Assembly (NCBI GenBank): GCA_019414445.1
Contig: DXMA01000001.1
Location: forward strand, 124,001 to 188,000
Reading direction: 5' to 3'
DNA from: Collinsella sp.
Lineage (GTDB): Bacteria; Actinomycetota; Coriobacteriia; Coriobacteriales; Coriobacteriaceae
Length of the DNA: 64,000 nt
Within the stretch, counting starts at the first letter, position 1. The number at the start of each line of letters is the position of its first letter. The notes under the pieces were generated by a model, which was given only the letters and a program-made list of their open reading frames with translations, did no database searches and was not told the origin of the DNA. Shown piece by piece: positions 33,505 through 41,630 of this stretch. Made by a program: the position numbers and the translations under genes.

Positions 33505-34209
33505 ATGGTTGAAGCAAATAGCGTTATTCCCCTGTACAAACAGATTGTTCGTGCGCTTTCTGATTCGATCGCCAACGGCACGTACCGCCCGGGAGATAAG
33601 CTCCCGACCGAGGCGGAGCTTATCGAGCAATTTGGCGTGAGCCGAATAACGGTTCGCTCCGCAATTAAAGAAATGGAAGATGCTGGGCTTGTTGAGAGGG
33701 CCCGCGGCAAGGGCACGTTTGTTTCGTCGGACACGCAGATGTATGCCGCGGACGACCATGAGAGCTTTGCCCATTCGTGCCAGCTTGCGGGAAAACAGGC
33801 GTCTACCAGGGTTCTCGCAATGGGCTGGGACTTCCCAAGCCTGCGAGACGCGAAGTTCCTGGGCGTAGACGATACCCAAAAGGTATTACGTAGTCGTCGT
33901 CTACGCCTTGTGGATGACAAGCCCACGATGCTGGAAACCAATAGCTATTCCGCTGCGCTTTCTTTTTTGGAGCATGAATCCCTCGAGGATTCGCTGATGG
34001 CGGTACTCGATCGCCAGGGGATCAAGATGGGCCCCAATACGCGTACGCTCGAGGTCTGCTATGCGAGCGAGCTCGAGGCGGCATACCTTAACGTGGAGCT
34101 GGACTCTCCACTGCTTCTGTTTGTCGATAGACGTTATGCTCCAAGCGGCGAGCCGCTTTTCATCTCCCGTCAGGTGTACTGCACCGAGCGACTGAAGTTC
34201 TATTTGTAA
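33505..34209 (+). CDS. GntR/HutC-family regulator (UTRA domain)
   Basis: 234 residues. Winged helix (about 5-70) with PTEAELIEQFGVSRITVRSAIKEMEDAGLVERARGKGTFV; UTRA domain (about 90-230). Start taken as ATG 33505, 10 nt after AAAGG; ATG 33496 lies almost on that site. It precedes the IIA-IIB-SIS-IIC-IID genes in the same direction and is the probable local regulator of the second PTS. Codon use is less GC-biased than its neighbours. Confidence 0.86.
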   Translation: MVEANSVIPLYKQIVRALSDSIANGTYRPGDKLPTEAELIEQFGVSRITVRSAIKEMEDAGLVERARGKGTFVSSDTQMYAADDHESFAHSCQLAGKQASTRVLAMGWDFPSLRDAKFLGVDDTQKVLRSRRLRLVDDKPTMLETNSYSAALSFLEHESLEDSLMAVLDRQGIKMGPNTRTLEVCYASELEAAYLNVELDSPLLLFVDRRYAPSGEPLFISRQVYCTERLKFYL

Positions 34210-34220
34210 ATTAGAGATAG

Positions 34221-34242
34221 ATTGGTCAATTTACCGACCAAT
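34221..34242. promoter_or_regulatory. ATTGGTC palindrome after gntR
   Basis: ATTGGTC (34221-34227) and GACCAAT (34236-34242). It may be a weak terminator or a regulator site ahead of the second PTS operon; nothing decides between them. Confidence 0.4.
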
Positions 34243-34344
34243 TGCTACCGTTCGCGGATTTGGAAAATAGACACACCGCGTAGGGTAGATTGCTAATATA
34301 CTTTGTTATGACAATATAGTACGTCTTATTGATATTGGAGAACT

Positions 34345-34764
34345 ATGAATAAGATATTGCTAGCGAGTCATGGTTATCTCGCCCAAGGTATGAAGAGCTC
34401 TTCCGAGATCCTGATGGGCGCCAACGACCGAATCGAGTGTCTGTGCGCCTATGTCGATGACGACACGAGGGATGTCGCAGCGCTTATCGATGCTTGGATG
34501 GAGTCGAAGGACCCTGCCGACTCTTGGTTTGTCGTGACTGACATCTTTGGCGGCTCTGTAAACAACGAATTCATTCAGAGGCAGACCGCCGGATCGTTTA
34601 CGTTGATCACCGGAATGAACTTGCCGCTGCTGGTGGAAATGGCTACACAGCTGGACTCCCTGGATGCGGACAAGGCCAAAGCTGCGGTCGAGGGATCACG
34701 TTCGTTTATCATGCTTTGTGAGGCGGCGGACATGCTTGCCGATGTCGAAGAAGAAGAGTTCTAG
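34345..34764 (+). CDS. Mannose-family PTS IIA component
   Basis: 139 residues. KILLASHGYLAQGMKSS places phosphorylated His9, and TDIFGGSVNNEF is a conserved IIA motif. It accepts phosphate from HPr and passes it to the separate IIB protein encoded next. The upstream AT-rich segment (34290-34330) probably holds promoter and operator. First gene of IIA-IIB-SIS-IIC-IID. Confidence 0.92.
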   Translation: MNKILLASHGYLAQGMKSSSEILMGANDRIECLCAYVDDDTRDVAALIDAWMESKDPADSWFVVTDIFGGSVNNEFIQRQTAGSFTLITGMNLPLLVEMATQLDSLDADKAKAAVEGSRSFIMLCEAADMLADVEEEEF

Positions 34765-34835
34765 TTAGTTCTGGTTCGAGCCCTAGCTAAGGGTCACGCC
34801 TGTCATTACCTTTATTACGTGCGGAGATGATTACG

Positions 34836-35309
34836 ATGATTAAGCTTACGAGAGTTGATTACCGATTGATTCACGGCCAGGTCGCCATGTCTTGGACACA
34901 TGCGCTGGATGTCGATTGCATCCTGTGTGCCAGCGACGCCGTGGCAAAAGACGACATGAGAAAAGCCGCATTGAGGCTAGCTCGTCCCAACGGCGTGAAG
35001 CTCGTCATAAAAGACGTAAACGCTGCTATCGAGGCGCTCAACAGCGGCGTCACCGACAAGTATTCGCTGTTTATCATTGTCGAGACGATCGAGGATGCCT
35101 ATCGCCTTGCTAAGGGTTGCAAAGACATCAAGGAGATCAATCTGGGCGGAACTCGAAAGTCTCCCGAGACCACACTTCATCCGACCCCCGCGATCTTTGC
35201 GACCGAAACCGATGCCGAGCATATCCAAGAGCTTGTGAACGATGGCGTGGTTATCGAAATCCGTCAGGTTCCCAATGACTCAAAGGTACTTGCCAAGGAC
35301 GTTTTCTAG
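34836..35309 (+). CDS. Mannose-family PTS IIB component
   Basis: 157 residues. RVDYRLIHGQVAMSW gives phosphorylated His13. ATG 34836 has GGAG 9 nt upstream; ATG 34827 abuts the site and is not preferred. It pairs with the IIA above and the IIC/IID downstream. A terminator (35359-35391) separates it from the deglycase gene. Confidence 0.92.
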   Translation: MIKLTRVDYRLIHGQVAMSWTHALDVDCILCASDAVAKDDMRKAALRLARPNGVKLVIKDVNAAIEALNSGVTDKYSLFIIVETIEDAYRLAKGCKDIKEINLGGTRKSPETTLHPTPAIFATETDAEHIQELVNDGVVIEIRQVPNDSKVLAKDVF

Positions 35310-35358
35310 CTGGAAACATGCCATTGTCTAGCATTTATTAACCAGGTCCTCCTTTCTT

Positions 35359-35391
35359 AAGCCCGTCGATCATTTAATCGGCGGGCTTTTT
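35359..35391 (+). terminator. Intrinsic terminator inside the second PTS locus
   Basis: AAGCCCGTCGAT (35359-35370) pairs with ATCGGCGGGCTT (35377-35388), one wobble, followed by TTTTTATT. It lies between iiB and the SIS gene and would make the downstream SIS-IIC-IID transcript lower or independent. Confidence 0.9.
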
Positions 35392-35449
35392 ATTAAAGAA
35401 AAATCAAAAAAAATCTGAAATAGCTCTTGCATAGTTAGTTATATAAAGT

Positions 35450-35460
35450 ATTATAACGTC
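35450..35460 (-). promoter_or_regulatory. GACGTTATAAT motif (reverse) before deglycase 4
   Basis: Exact 11-bp match, in reverse orientation, to 13177-13187. It overlaps a TATTATAAC -10-like stretch, so it may be an operator on a separate promoter for SIS-IIC-IID. Confidence 0.55.
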
Positions 35461-35504
35461 ATGGGATGAATGAAGGGTTCATCCAAGTGAGTTAGGAGTA
35501 AGGG

Positions 35505-36539
35505 ATGTTCAATTTCGATGAGCCTCGTTACGAGAAGGTTGTGAGCGATGCCCTCGCTCTCCGTCCTCAGATTGAGGCTGCCGTGGACAAGGTCTGCGAG
35601 CAGGGTTATTCCAACATCTTCTTCATCGGCTGCGGCGGCACCTGGGCCCACACGCTCCCGATGAAGTATTGGGTCGAGACCACCACGGCCGACGTCGACG
35701 TCCACTGCGAGATTGCCGCTGAGTTCCTCGCATGCCCGCCCAAGACCTTCAACAAGGACTCGGTCTGCGTCTTCTCCACCCGTACCGGCACCACCCCCGA
35801 GATCATCGAGGCCGCCAAGTTCTGCCAGGAGCAGGGCGCCCGCACGCTGATGTATGTCTCCAACGACAACACCCCGGCCACTGAGTACGCCGATTACAAG
35901 TTCTTCAGCTTCGCCGAGGACGACGTCCTGTGCGAGGCCATCTACACCTACCAGATTACGCTGGTCGCCCGCTTCCTCAAGAACGCCGGCGCCTTCCCCA
36001 AGTACGACACCTTCATGGAGGAGTTCGGCAACATCGCTCCGTACCTCATCAAGGCCAAGGACGCTCAGGACGAGCGCTGCGCCGCCATGGCCGAGGACTT
36101 CAAAGACACCGACTACCACATGGTGATTGGTTCCGGCATGCTCTGGGGTGAGGCCTACGACTACGCTATGTGCATTCTCGAGGAGATGCAGTGGATCAAG
36201 ACCAAGTCCATCCACGCCGCCGAGTTCTTCCACGGCACCATCGAGCTGTGCGAGGAGGGCACGAGCCTCATCATGCTCTACGGCGAGGACGACACCCGTA
36301 AGCTCATGGACCGCGTGGACAACTTCACTCACATGCTCGCTGACGAGAAGGGCGTCCATGTCCGCGTGAACAAGTTCGACACCGCCGAGGTCGAGCTGCC
36401 GTTCAGCGACCCCGAGTTCCGCAAGATCGTCTCCCCGATGGTCACCTACACCATCACCGAGCGTCTGAGCTGCCATCTCGAGCACGTCCGTAACCACCCG
36501 CTCACCACGCGTCGTTACTATCACCAGATGAACTACTAA
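35505..36539 (+). CDS. SIS-domain sugar-amine-6-phosphate deglycase (FrlB-like), copy 4
   Basis: 344 residues. Glu227 (EEMQW) and His243 (AAEFFHGTIELCEEG) keep the 16-residue spacing; the usual Gly-Pro after the His is Gly-Thr here; C terminus RRYYHQMNY. It lies between iiB and iiC of the second PTS and should process that system's phosphorylated import product. Site TTAGGAG at proper spacing. Strong C-ending codon bias, as in copy 2. Confidence 0.84.
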   Translation: MFNFDEPRYEKVVSDALALRPQIEAAVDKVCEQGYSNIFFIGCGGTWAHTLPMKYWVETTTADVDVHCEIAAEFLACPPKTFNKDSVCVFSTRTGTTPEIIEAAKFCQEQGARTLMYVSNDNTPATEYADYKFFSFAEDDVLCEAIYTYQITLVARFLKNAGAFPKYDTFMEEFGNIAPYLIKAKDAQDERCAAMAEDFKDTDYHMVIGSGMLWGEAYDYAMCILEEMQWIKTKSIHAAEFFHGTIELCEEGTSLIMLYGEDDTRKLMDRVDNFTHMLADEKGVHVRVNKFDTAEVELPFSDPEFRKIVSPMVTYTITERLSCHLEHVRNHPLTTRRYYHQMNY

Positions 36540-36620
36540 TCCTCTCAAATTGCTGCGGTTGTCTGCAGGCGAGCTGCGCAGAATGCCTCGCCTGCAGACC
36601 TGTTTCTGGGGTTGATCGAA

Positions 36621-37394
36621 ATGGTTGTCCAGTATCTTCTAGTTGCACTGGTCGCATTTATTGCGTCCATGGACGAGCAATTATTTGGCATTACGATGCT
36701 TGGTCGTCCGCTGTTTACGAGCCTGTTCGTTGGCTTGATCCTTGGCGATGTCCAGCAGGGCGTTATCGTCGGCGCTGCTTTGGAGTCCATGTTCATGGGC
36801 GCCATTATGGTCGGTGCGGCGGTTCCTCCCGAGGTCTATGCTTCCGGCGTGCTTGGCTGCGCGTTTGCCGTCATTACGGGTACGGGCACGGCAACTGCCG
36901 TCGCACTCGCCCTTCCCGTCTCCGTCTTCCTTCAGGTGTGGCGCAACTTCTGCTACGCCGTTCCGGGTGCCTTTGCCTGCAAGAAGATTGAGACCGCTCT
37001 GGCAAATCGCGATCTTGCCAAGGCGAACCTGTACCATCTGACCATCGTGCCGCTGTCGATTGGCATTCCGTCTGCACTGCTGGTGTTTTGCTCGCTGTTC
37101 TTTGGTGCCGACCTCATCAACAATGCGCTCAACGCGATTCCGCAGTTTGTGATGGACGGCCTCAACGTTGCATCCGGCGTCATGGTCTGCATCGGCTTCG
37201 CACTTCTTATCAGGAGCATGGGCGATAACAAGCTGCTTCCTTGGCTGTTCCTGGGATTCATTATGGTCATCTACCCTAAGAGGGACGTTATCGGCGTCGC
37301 CGCAGCTGCCATTTGCGTCGCACTGCTCCTGGCCTTCCGCGAGGGCTCGTCCGGTCCGCAGGCGGTTGCCGAGGATGAAGAGGAGGACTTCTAA
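36621..37394 (+). CDS. Mannose-family PTS IIC membrane component
   Basis: 257 residues, hydrophobic, with GLILGDVQQGVIVGAALESMFMG and VGAAVPPEVYASG as in sorbose/mannose IIC. Acidic C-terminal tail (EDEEEDF) like its paralogue at 14174. Start ATG 36621 with GGGG upstream; an alternative TTG at 36612 is in frame. The stop overlaps the IID start by 1 nt. Confidence 0.9.
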   Translation: MVVQYLLVALVAFIASMDEQLFGITMLGRPLFTSLFVGLILGDVQQGVIVGAALESMFMGAIMVGAAVPPEVYASGVLGCAFAVITGTGTATAVALALPVSVFLQVWRNFCYAVPGAFACKKIETALANRDLAKANLYHLTIVPLSIGIPSALLVFCSLFFGADLINNALNAIPQFVMDGLNVASGVMVCIGFALLIRSMGDNKLLPWLFLGFIMVIYPKRDVIGVAAAAICVALLLAFREGSSGPQAVAEDEEEDF

Positions 37395-38242
37395 TGGCTA
37401 CCCAGAACACCGACCTCAAAGAGGCCAAGAAGGACGCGATTATGACTCCCGATATGTATCGGAGCATGTTCCTTCGCCAGTTTACGAGCCAGTGCTCGCA
37501 GTCGTACGACAAGATGATGGCAATGGGCTTCATGTACACCATTCAGAAGCCCCTGCGAAAGATCTATCCCAACGACGATGATTACTATGCGGCGCTCGAT
37601 CGCCATACCGAGTTCTTTAACATCACACCTCATGTGCTTCCGTTTGTAGCCGGCCTTACGGTTTCGATGGAAGAGCAGGCGGCTGCCGATAAGAACTTCG
37701 ATACGTCCTCGATTAACGCCATGAAGGTCGGCCTCATGGGACCGCTTTCCGGCATCGGCGATTCGTTCTACTGGGGTACGTTCCGCGTGGTCGCCGCCGG
37801 CATTGGTATCGGCATCGCTTCGACGGGCAACCCGCTCGGCCCCATCGTGTATGCGCTCATCTACTCTGTGATTAACTTTGCAACGCGTATCGTCGCCGCC
37901 CATCTGGGATACGACCTGGGAACCAAGTTCCTGCAGCAGTCCGAAGAGAACAACCTTATGTCTCGCATGACGCATGCTGCCGGTGTCCTCGGAATGACCG
38001 TTATCGGCGCCATGATTGCGGCACAGGTCTCACTGTCCACTGCTTTGACCTTTGACGTGGGTGGTTCGGAGATTGTCCTGCAGGATCTGTTCGATTCGAT
38101 CTTCCCCGGTCTGCTGCCCTTGCTGGCAACGTTCGCTTGCGTCGCCCTGTACAAAAAGGGCGTCAAGACCATTTGGATTATCTTGGGCATCTTTGCGATC
38201 TGCATCATCGGAACGGGCTTGGGAGTGTTCGCGGCGGCGTAA
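37394..38242 (+). CDS. Mannose-family PTS IID membrane component
   Basis: 282 residues. FLRQFTSQCSQSYDKMMAMGFMYTIQKPLRKIY and VGLMGPLSGIGDSFYWGTFR are IID motifs; hydrophobic segments lie in the last ~150 residues. The start codon shares one base with the IIC stop (TAATG), so translation is coupled. A strong terminator follows. Confidence 0.92.
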   Translation: MATQNTDLKEAKKDAIMTPDMYRSMFLRQFTSQCSQSYDKMMAMGFMYTIQKPLRKIYPNDDDYYAALDRHTEFFNITPHVLPFVAGLTVSMEEQAAADKNFDTSSINAMKVGLMGPLSGIGDSFYWGTFRVVAAGIGIGIASTGNPLGPIVYALIYSVINFATRIVAAHLGYDLGTKFLQQSEENNLMSRMTHAAGVLGMTVIGAMIAAQVSLSTALTFDVGGSEIVLQDLFDSIFPGLLPLLATFACVALYKKGVKTIWIILGIFAICIIGTGLGVFAAA

Positions 38243-38287
38243 TGTTGACTGCTATGCTCGCGCGTTGGATAACTAACTGACCGTTTG

Positions 38288-38326
38288 AAAACGGGGTTCG
38301 GTGTAAGGCCGGCCCCGTTTTTTATT
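38288..38326 (+). terminator. Intrinsic terminator ending the second PTS locus
   Basis: AAAACGGGG (38288-38296) pairs with CCCCGTTTT (38313-38321), then TTTATTT. Confidence 0.88.
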
Positions 38327-38342
38327 TGAGGGATTTTCTGAC

Positions 38343-38363
38343 TGTCCAAAAATCCGCGCTCGT
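38343..38363 (-). repeat. Single GAGCG-type repeat unit, reverse orientation
   Basis: TCCAAAAATCCGCGCTCGTCC is the complement of a variant GAGCGCGGATTTTTGGA unit of the repeat found at loci A to C. Confidence 0.5.
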
Positions 38364-38374
38364 CCATCACTCAC

Positions 38375-38617
38375 GTATATCTCGTCTCTCATTCGTCACT
38401 AATATGAGAGATAACTGAAAGGCGAGAGATAAATATGAGAGATAACTGAGCAGCAAAGAGACAAGCAATCATGGTATTGTCTCAATATTGATTGTTTTAC
38501 CAGCAAAAACATGTTTAAATGAAATAGATGGCAGACATCTTATCTTTCATCTCTCACTTATCTCTAATATGAGAGATAGCAGTAAGATGAGAGATAATTA
38601 CGAGAGATAACTGAGAG
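38375..38617. promoter_or_regulatory. Operator-like array of GAGAGATAA sites before the AlbA_2 gene
   Basis: Six forward copies of GAGAGATAR (38406, 38424, 38437, 38571, 38589 and 38602), usually inside ATGAGAGATAACTGA, plus reverse copies (TTATCTCTA at 38558, CTCTCAT near 38385). One forms the palindrome TATCTCT-AATATG-AGAGATA (38560-38579). Such clustering upstream of a DNA-binding protein gene suggests autoregulation. Confidence 0.7.
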
Positions 38618-38672
38618 ACGAAGGAAATCTATTCGCGGCATTCTCCGCCGGGCCAAGCGAAAGGGCATGCAG

Positions 38673-40139
38673 ATGAACGAAAACGAGCTGGCCGGTCTGC
38701 TCGAGTCTTTAAAGCGCATGGGCTCGGACGATCTTAACGTCGAGGTCAAGGAGAGCGCCATGACGCTTTCCCGCGATGTATGGGAAACGGTCAGCGCTTT
38801 CGCGAATACCGCTGGCGGAATTATCGTGCTCGGCGTGAGCGAACGCGCGGGCTTTGTCCCGGTTGCAAACTTTGAGACCGAGAAGGTGCTCAACCAATTC
38901 GTAGCGGGCATGGGTGATGCCGGCGGTCGCGGAAAACTGGCCAATCCGCCCAAATACACCATTGAGCGCGTGGAGCTCCAGGGCACCGTGGTTCTGGTCA
39001 TCACGATTGAGGAGCTCGACCCGTCGAGCAAGCCTTGCTATGTCATAGAGCGGGGCGCTCAAGGTGGCAGCTACAAGCGCATCGATGACAAAGACGTGCC
39101 GCTTTCGTCGACCGAGGTTTTGGCGCTGTCGTCATATGAACGGACGAGCCCTAGCGATCGCGATGCGGTGCCCGGCACGAGCGTGGGCGATCTCGACGAG
39201 TCGCTGGTCGACCGAACGATAGAGCGTGCCTATTCGTTGACGCCTCGAGCGATGCGCGGTGCGGCGGACAAGAAGACGAAGATGGAGCGTCTGAACCTCC
39301 TCGACTCCCAGGGCAATGTTACCAAGGCCGGCCTCCTTGCCGCGGGCGTTTACCCTCAGCAGTTCTATCCCAAGCTCTTCATTGATGTGGCTGTCCATGC
39401 GGGAACTCAAAAGGGAGCTGCGGGGCCACTAAGGTTCATGGACCGCACAATCTGTGAGGGAACGTTGGGCGAGATGATCTCGGATGCTGTCGCGGCCGTC
39501 GCCAAGAATTTACGGCGAACCTCGACCGTCCAAGGCGTCTCGCGTGTCGACTCGCTGGAGATTCCCGAGGAGGTTCTGCGCGAGGCAATCGCCAACGCCG
39601 TAATCCATCGAGAATACGGGGATCGGTTCTGTGGACAATCGATTGCCGTCGACGTCTTTGACGATCGTGTCGAGGTGACGAATCCTGGCGGCCTTTACGG
39701 GGGAAAGACTCGCGAGAACTTGTTTGACGGCAGTTCCCGATGCCGTAACGCGACGCTCGTGAAACTCATGTCGATTGTCCCGCTGCCGGATGGCGCAGGT
39801 TCGTCGGCTGAGGGCAATGGCTCTGGCATCCCGATGATGATCGATGCCATGCGCGCGCATGGTCTGGCCGAGCCCCTGTTCTGCCCGGGGTTCGATCGGT
39901 TCAAGGTCGTACTTTACCGTTCAAAGATCGAGCCGGTCGATCATGGCGGGGGCTTAATTGTGACGGCACTCAAACACTACGGCGAGCTGGGGACGCGTGA
40001 GCTGGCAGAACGCACGGGGCTTACAATTTCCCAGGTTAGGTCGCGCGTCAACGCGCTCATTGCTCAAGGCGAGCTTGAGCCCACGGCGTCGGCGACGAGC
40101 CGCAACCGAAAGTATCGACTGTCAGAGCGTGTGGAATAA
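38673..40139 (+). CDS. AlbA_2-domain ATP-binding transcriptional regulator-like protein
   Basis: 488 residues. N-terminal AlbA_2/Schlafen-type domain (about 10-130): DLNVEVKESAMTLSRDVWETVSAFANTAGGIIVLGV. A central GHKL-type ATPase-like region (about 290-400: EVLREAIANAVIHREYG, VEVTNPGGLYGG, GNGSGIPMMIDAMRAHGL) is followed by a C-terminal winged helix (about 430-485: LGTRELAERTGLTISQVRSRVNALIAQGELE). Family COG2865, whose biochemical role is poorly known. ATG 38673 has the better spacing from AAGGG than ATG 38667. The upstream GAGAGATAA array is its likely target. Confidence 0.82.
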   Translation: MNENELAGLLESLKRMGSDDLNVEVKESAMTLSRDVWETVSAFANTAGGIIVLGVSERAGFVPVANFETEKVLNQFVAGMGDAGGRGKLANPPKYTIERVELQGTVVLVITIEELDPSSKPCYVIERGAQGGSYKRIDDKDVPLSSTEVLALSSYERTSPSDRDAVPGTSVGDLDESLVDRTIERAYSLTPRAMRGAADKKTKMERLNLLDSQGNVTKAGLLAAGVYPQQFYPKLFIDVAVHAGTQKGAAGPLRFMDRTICEGTLGEMISDAVAAVAKNLRRTSTVQGVSRVDSLEIPEEVLREAIANAVIHREYGDRFCGQSIAVDVFDDRVEVTNPGGLYGGKTRENLFDGSSRCRNATLVKLMSIVPLPDGAGSSAEGNGSGIPMMIDAMRAHGLAEPLFCPGFDRFKVVLYRSKIEPVDHGGGLIVTALKHYGELGTRELAERTGLTISQVRSRVNALIAQGELEPTASATSRNRKYRLSERVE

Positions 40140-40238
40140 ATGCGTTAGTGGACGAGGCGACCCAATATCGACCCTCAATTGGCGCCCGCTAAGTTAAAGC
40201 GGTTGTCGCCCAGTCGACGGTGATGCTAAAGACTCGGC

Positions 40239-40730
40239 TTACGCCGGCATGGCCCCGAACCCGTCCATCAAGAACAGCCTAAGAACCAGTTTGATGACAT
40301 TTCCCGGTTTGACTTCAGCCGTGCCAAAGACGTGGTGCTCGGCGAGCTCGCTGGAGTATGCATAGATGTCGCGGATAAGGTCCGCGCCCGAAAGCGTAAA
40401 CATGTAGCCTGCGTCCGAAAGCGCATTGGGTGCGGCGGGCAACTTGGCTATGTGGCAGAACGTTTGCAGGTCGGGCGCCATAACGTCCTGGTAGCCAAGA
40501 TGGCTGCCGTCTTCTTGTGCGGCGAGTTCCAGCTGGCGTACTCGATCCAGCGCCGCTGCCAGCACAAAGCTCGGCGTGGGCGCATTGACGTCCTCCGTGC
40601 TCGCCACGAGCTTGCCCGCTGCCTGCGTGACAAGCCAGGCGACCTCGCGCTGGCAACGTACGGCCTTGCGCGTAACTGGCTTGATGGACGAAGAAGAAAC
40701 GCTCCCCTTAGGCGGATTTGAAGCAGCCAT
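40239..40730 (-). CDS. Conserved hypothetical protein
   Basis: 163 residues, soluble, mostly helical by composition. The text KAVRCQREVAWLVTQAAGKLVAS followed by SFVLAAALDRVRQLELAAQ suggests a helical bundle; I recognise no family or catalytic motif. ATG 40730 follows GGGAGGG. A TGTATACT extended -10 on the minus strand (complement of about 40787-40794) would drive it. Convergent with the AlbA_2 gene, divergent from the next pair. Confidence 0.6.
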   Translation of the reverse strand: MAASNPPKGSVSSSSIKPVTRKAVRCQREVAWLVTQAAGKLVASTEDVNAPTPSFVLAAALDRVRQLELAAQEDGSHLGYQDVMAPDLQTFCHIAKLPAAPNALSDAGYMFTLSGADLIRDIYAYSSELAEHHVFGTAEVKPGNVIKLVLRLFLMDGFGAMPA

Positions 40731-40768
40731 AAGACCCTCCCATGAACAATCCGGCCCAATAAGTCCGG

Positions 40769-41311
40769 ATGAAACACGTGCTACATCAGTATACAGGGGA
40801 GTGGGGTAGCGGGGCACGAGCGCGCCAGCGGCAAACCGAGAGCATCAACGATGTGCCTCCGCTCTATTTGGACGATGGTACGTGGGTCATTAAGTACTCG
40901 GTTCAAGCGCCGGGTACCGTTGGTTTTCGAGACCAGAATTACAACCGTAAAATGCTCAACTGCATGGAATGTGACGTCCCAGCCGGAGTCATATTTGCAA
41001 CCGAGGTGGGCTATAAGGTGCTCGGCCTTGCGTTTGTTGAGCGGTTCGAGCCCGAAAACGGATGGTTTGTTCTGCACGGTCCTGTTCATAAAGGCGGACC
41101 GGACCCTCGTTTTGCGCCCGACATGAGTTATCTGAAGCACATACCTGTCGATATTGAGTTTGCCGGACAGGGTGCGACCGACGATGAAATTTGGCTTTGG
41201 CGGTCTTTTACGATCGTGCTGTTTGATCGGATCGCGTGGCGATGCAATCTCGCACACGCCTGCCGGTGCATGCTCTCCCTGATTTGTATAGCGAGAGGGG
41301 AGCGAACGTGA
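40769..41311 (+). CDS. Hypothetical protein, possible restriction-associated domain
   Basis: 180 residues as drawn. The stretch DDGTWVIKYSVQAP...NRKMLNCMECDVPAGVIFATEVGYKVLGLAFVERFEPENGWFVLHGPV recalls domains found next to HNH or McrA-type nucleases, where a vGVl..... Y.VLGLA motif occurs; this is a weak resemblance. No nuclease motif is visible, so it may be a stand-alone or truncated relative. The 5' end is uncertain because the -10 of the divergent gene overlaps it. Its stop overlaps the next start (GTGA), which supports it being translated. Confidence 0.5.
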   Translation: MKHVLHQYTGEWGSGARARQRQTESINDVPPLYLDDGTWVIKYSVQAPGTVGFRDQNYNRKMLNCMECDVPAGVIFATEVGYKVLGLAFVERFEPENGWFVLHGPVHKGGPDPRFAPDMSYLKHIPVDIEFAGQGATDDEIWLWRSFTIVLFDRIAWRCNLAHACRCMLSLICIARGERT

Positions 41312-41592
41312 GCTGGCGAGGCGATATTGCGATGGGGAAGTACGGAAAACTGCCGTGCGCCCTTATAGACAACAAAATGTTTCCGAGCGTAGAAGTTGAT
41401 TGCGGGTCGTTTGTCGTCGCCTGTCCTTGCTGCGGCTCGCAAATACCGTGCCTCGACATTCGGTTCATCGATGCGTGCGACAGACTTAGCGACGAAGTGA
41501 GAAAACGGACAGGCGTTCATATGCCGGTGTATCAGGAGAAATGCCCTGTTTGTGGCCTCGATATCGTGTACGACGCCGGCGACGAGGGATAG
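41308..41592 (+). CDS. Small zinc-ribbon-like protein
   Basis: 94 residues. CPCC (in VVACPCCGSQIPC) and CPVC (in YQEKCPVCGLDIVY) form two knuckles about 40 residues apart, enough for one zinc site. GTG 41308 follows AGGGGAG and overlaps the upstream stop by 4 nt (GTGA), so it is coupled to 40769. Role unknown; presumably works with the upstream protein. Confidence 0.6.
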   Translation: MSWRGDIAMGKYGKLPCALIDNKMFPSVEVDCGSFVVACPCCGSQIPCLDIRFIDACDRLSDEVRKRTGVHMPVYQEKCPVCGLDIVYDAGDEG

Positions 41593-41630
41593 GTGATGCG
41601 GAGGAGCTGGCTGTGAAGGCATCTCTGTCC

